Source of the DNA: an uncultured Rikenellaceae bacterium
Lineage (GTDB): Bacteria > Bacteroidota > Bacteroidia > Bacteroidales > Rikenellaceae
Assembly: GCA_947176715.1 (NCBI GenBank)
Contig: CAMWRR010000115.1
Coordinates: 1 to 6,274, forward strand
Direction: 5' to 3'
DNA: 6,274 nucleotides
A program made the position numbers and the translations under genes. Positions 5,733-6,274 of this stretch are shown in pieces; within the stretch, counting starts at the first letter, position 1, and each line of letters begins with the position of its first letter. A model generated the notes under the pieces. The model was not told the origin of the DNA and made no database searches. It saw only the letters and a program-made list of their open reading frames with translations.

Positions 5733-6274
5733 ATGAAATTAGTTTCGGTAATTACAGCGGCAGCGTTTCTCGTTGCCGGATGCAACCCGTCTGCCCCGGA
5801 CATCATAAGCCTCGCCGGAGAGTGCGACAGCGTAACGTTGCGTTACAGCGACATAGTGAGCAGAGTGCGTTACACCGTTCTCGACGCCGGCGACAAGGCC
5901 CGGCTCGGACGCATACTCGACATAGAGCGTACCGAAAGCTACATATTCGTCATATCGCAAGGCGTGGAGGGGGTGCTGCAGTTCGACACCGAGGGGCGTA
6001 TGTTGCGCCGCATAGTGTTGCCCAAGCACGAAGACCCCCACTCGCTCGCTGTTGACAACGACAACAGACTGCTCACGGTAGGGTGCGGAAAGGTGATGTA
6101 CATATACAACTTCTCGGGATACCATCTGCGCACCGTACCCCTGTCGGGACACTCGCGATGGGATGTGCTGAGCCCTGCGCCGGGACGTCTGTGCAAGATA
6201 GCGTTGCCGTCGGTATCCGACAACATCATCGACCCGGGCTCTCTCTTGGCCGAGATGGTGAACTACGGCGACTC
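5733..6274 (+). CDS. Lipoprotein with six-bladed beta-propeller-like repeats, 3' end missing
   Basis: The frame is open from the ATG at 5733 to the window edge, giving 180 visible residues. The N-terminus is a lipoprotein signal: MKLVSVITAAAFLVAGC with lipobox LVAGC and lipidated Cys17. The residues after it (NPSAPD) lack the acidic surface-export signal known from Bacteroidota lipoproteins, which suggests an inner-facing periplasmic anchor (inference). The body shows propeller-like strands: SYIFVISQGVEGVLQFD then TEGRMLRRIVLP at about 69-97, and LAVDNDNRLLTVGCGKVMYIYN then FSGYHLRTVPL at about 105-137. This matches Bacteroidota proteins annotated as 6-bladed beta-propeller, whose ligands are mostly unknown. 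AGGAG directly abuts the ATG, too close to act as a normal ribosome site. No clear promoter is seen between the kinase and this gene. The lipoprotein call is strong; the propeller call is moderate because the protein is cut. Confidence 0.8.
   Translation, partial: MKLVSVITAAAFLVAGCNPSAPDIISLAGECDSVTLRYSDIVSRVRYTVLDAGDKARLGRILDIERTESYIFVISQGVEGVLQFDTEGRMLRRIVLPKHEDPHSLAVDNDNRLLTVGCGKVMYIYNFSGYHLRTVPLSGHSRWDVLSPAPGRLCKIALPSVSDNIIDPGSLLAEMVNYGD

Noticed and set aside
5739..6152. A 137-codon minus-strand frame opposite the 3'-terminal gene.
   Set aside because: The sense frame has a textbook lipoprotein signal with lipobox and propeller-like strands; the antisense product has neither a signal nor a domain.

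Overview
The window looks like a chromosomal segment of a Bacteroidota bacterium, most likely Bacteroidales and possibly an Alistipes-like Rikenellaceae member. The taxonomic call is inference from four signs: Bacteroidota-type promoter elements (TAnnTTTG) rather than sigma70 boxes; almost no Shine-Dalgarno sequences, with A-rich stretches before start codons instead; G+C above one half by eye combined with heavy use of the ATA isoleucine codon; and a gene set of anaerobic ribonucleotide reductase, a DUF3467 protein, a TGS-domain nucleoside kinase and a six-bladed-propeller lipoprotein. All genes lie on the + strand. No tRNA, rRNA, CRISPR array, insertion sequence or other mobile element is visible.

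Layout. Positions 1-2082 hold the anaerobic class III ribonucleotide reductase nrdD, cut at its 5' end by the window edge. After 28 bases comes its radical-SAM activase nrdG (2111-2572); together they make deoxynucleotides without oxygen. A 130-base gap carries a good TAnnTTTG promoter for a small DUF3467 gene (2703-3020). An 88-base gap then holds a second promoter (TTTG, 19 bases, TAGTTTTA) for efp, elongation factor P (3109-3675), whose tip loop is the palindromic PGKGP.

The 332 bases between efp and the next gene (3676-4007) are rich in structure: a hairpin right after the efp stop, a terminator-like stem-loop, two near-identical 16-base direct repeats, and a set of mutually exclusive pairings around an 11-codon reading frame. 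This looks like either an unusual leader or a small RNA region. It precedes a 553-residue nucleoside (uridine-type) kinase that carries the N-terminal half of a threonyl-tRNA synthetase (TGS plus SAD-like domain) in front of a P-loop kinase (4008-5669). After a strong stem-loop, a lipoprotein with six-bladed beta-propeller-like repeats starts at 5733 and runs off the right edge.

The common theme is nucleotide supply (NrdD/NrdG, nucleoside kinase) and translation (EF-P), but these are probably neighbouring housekeeping units rather than one pathway. The window is mostly conserved core genome. No defence system or other wholly new multi-gene system is evident. The least explained parts are the structured leader before the kinase, the DUF3467 gene, and the ThrRS-derived half of the kinase.
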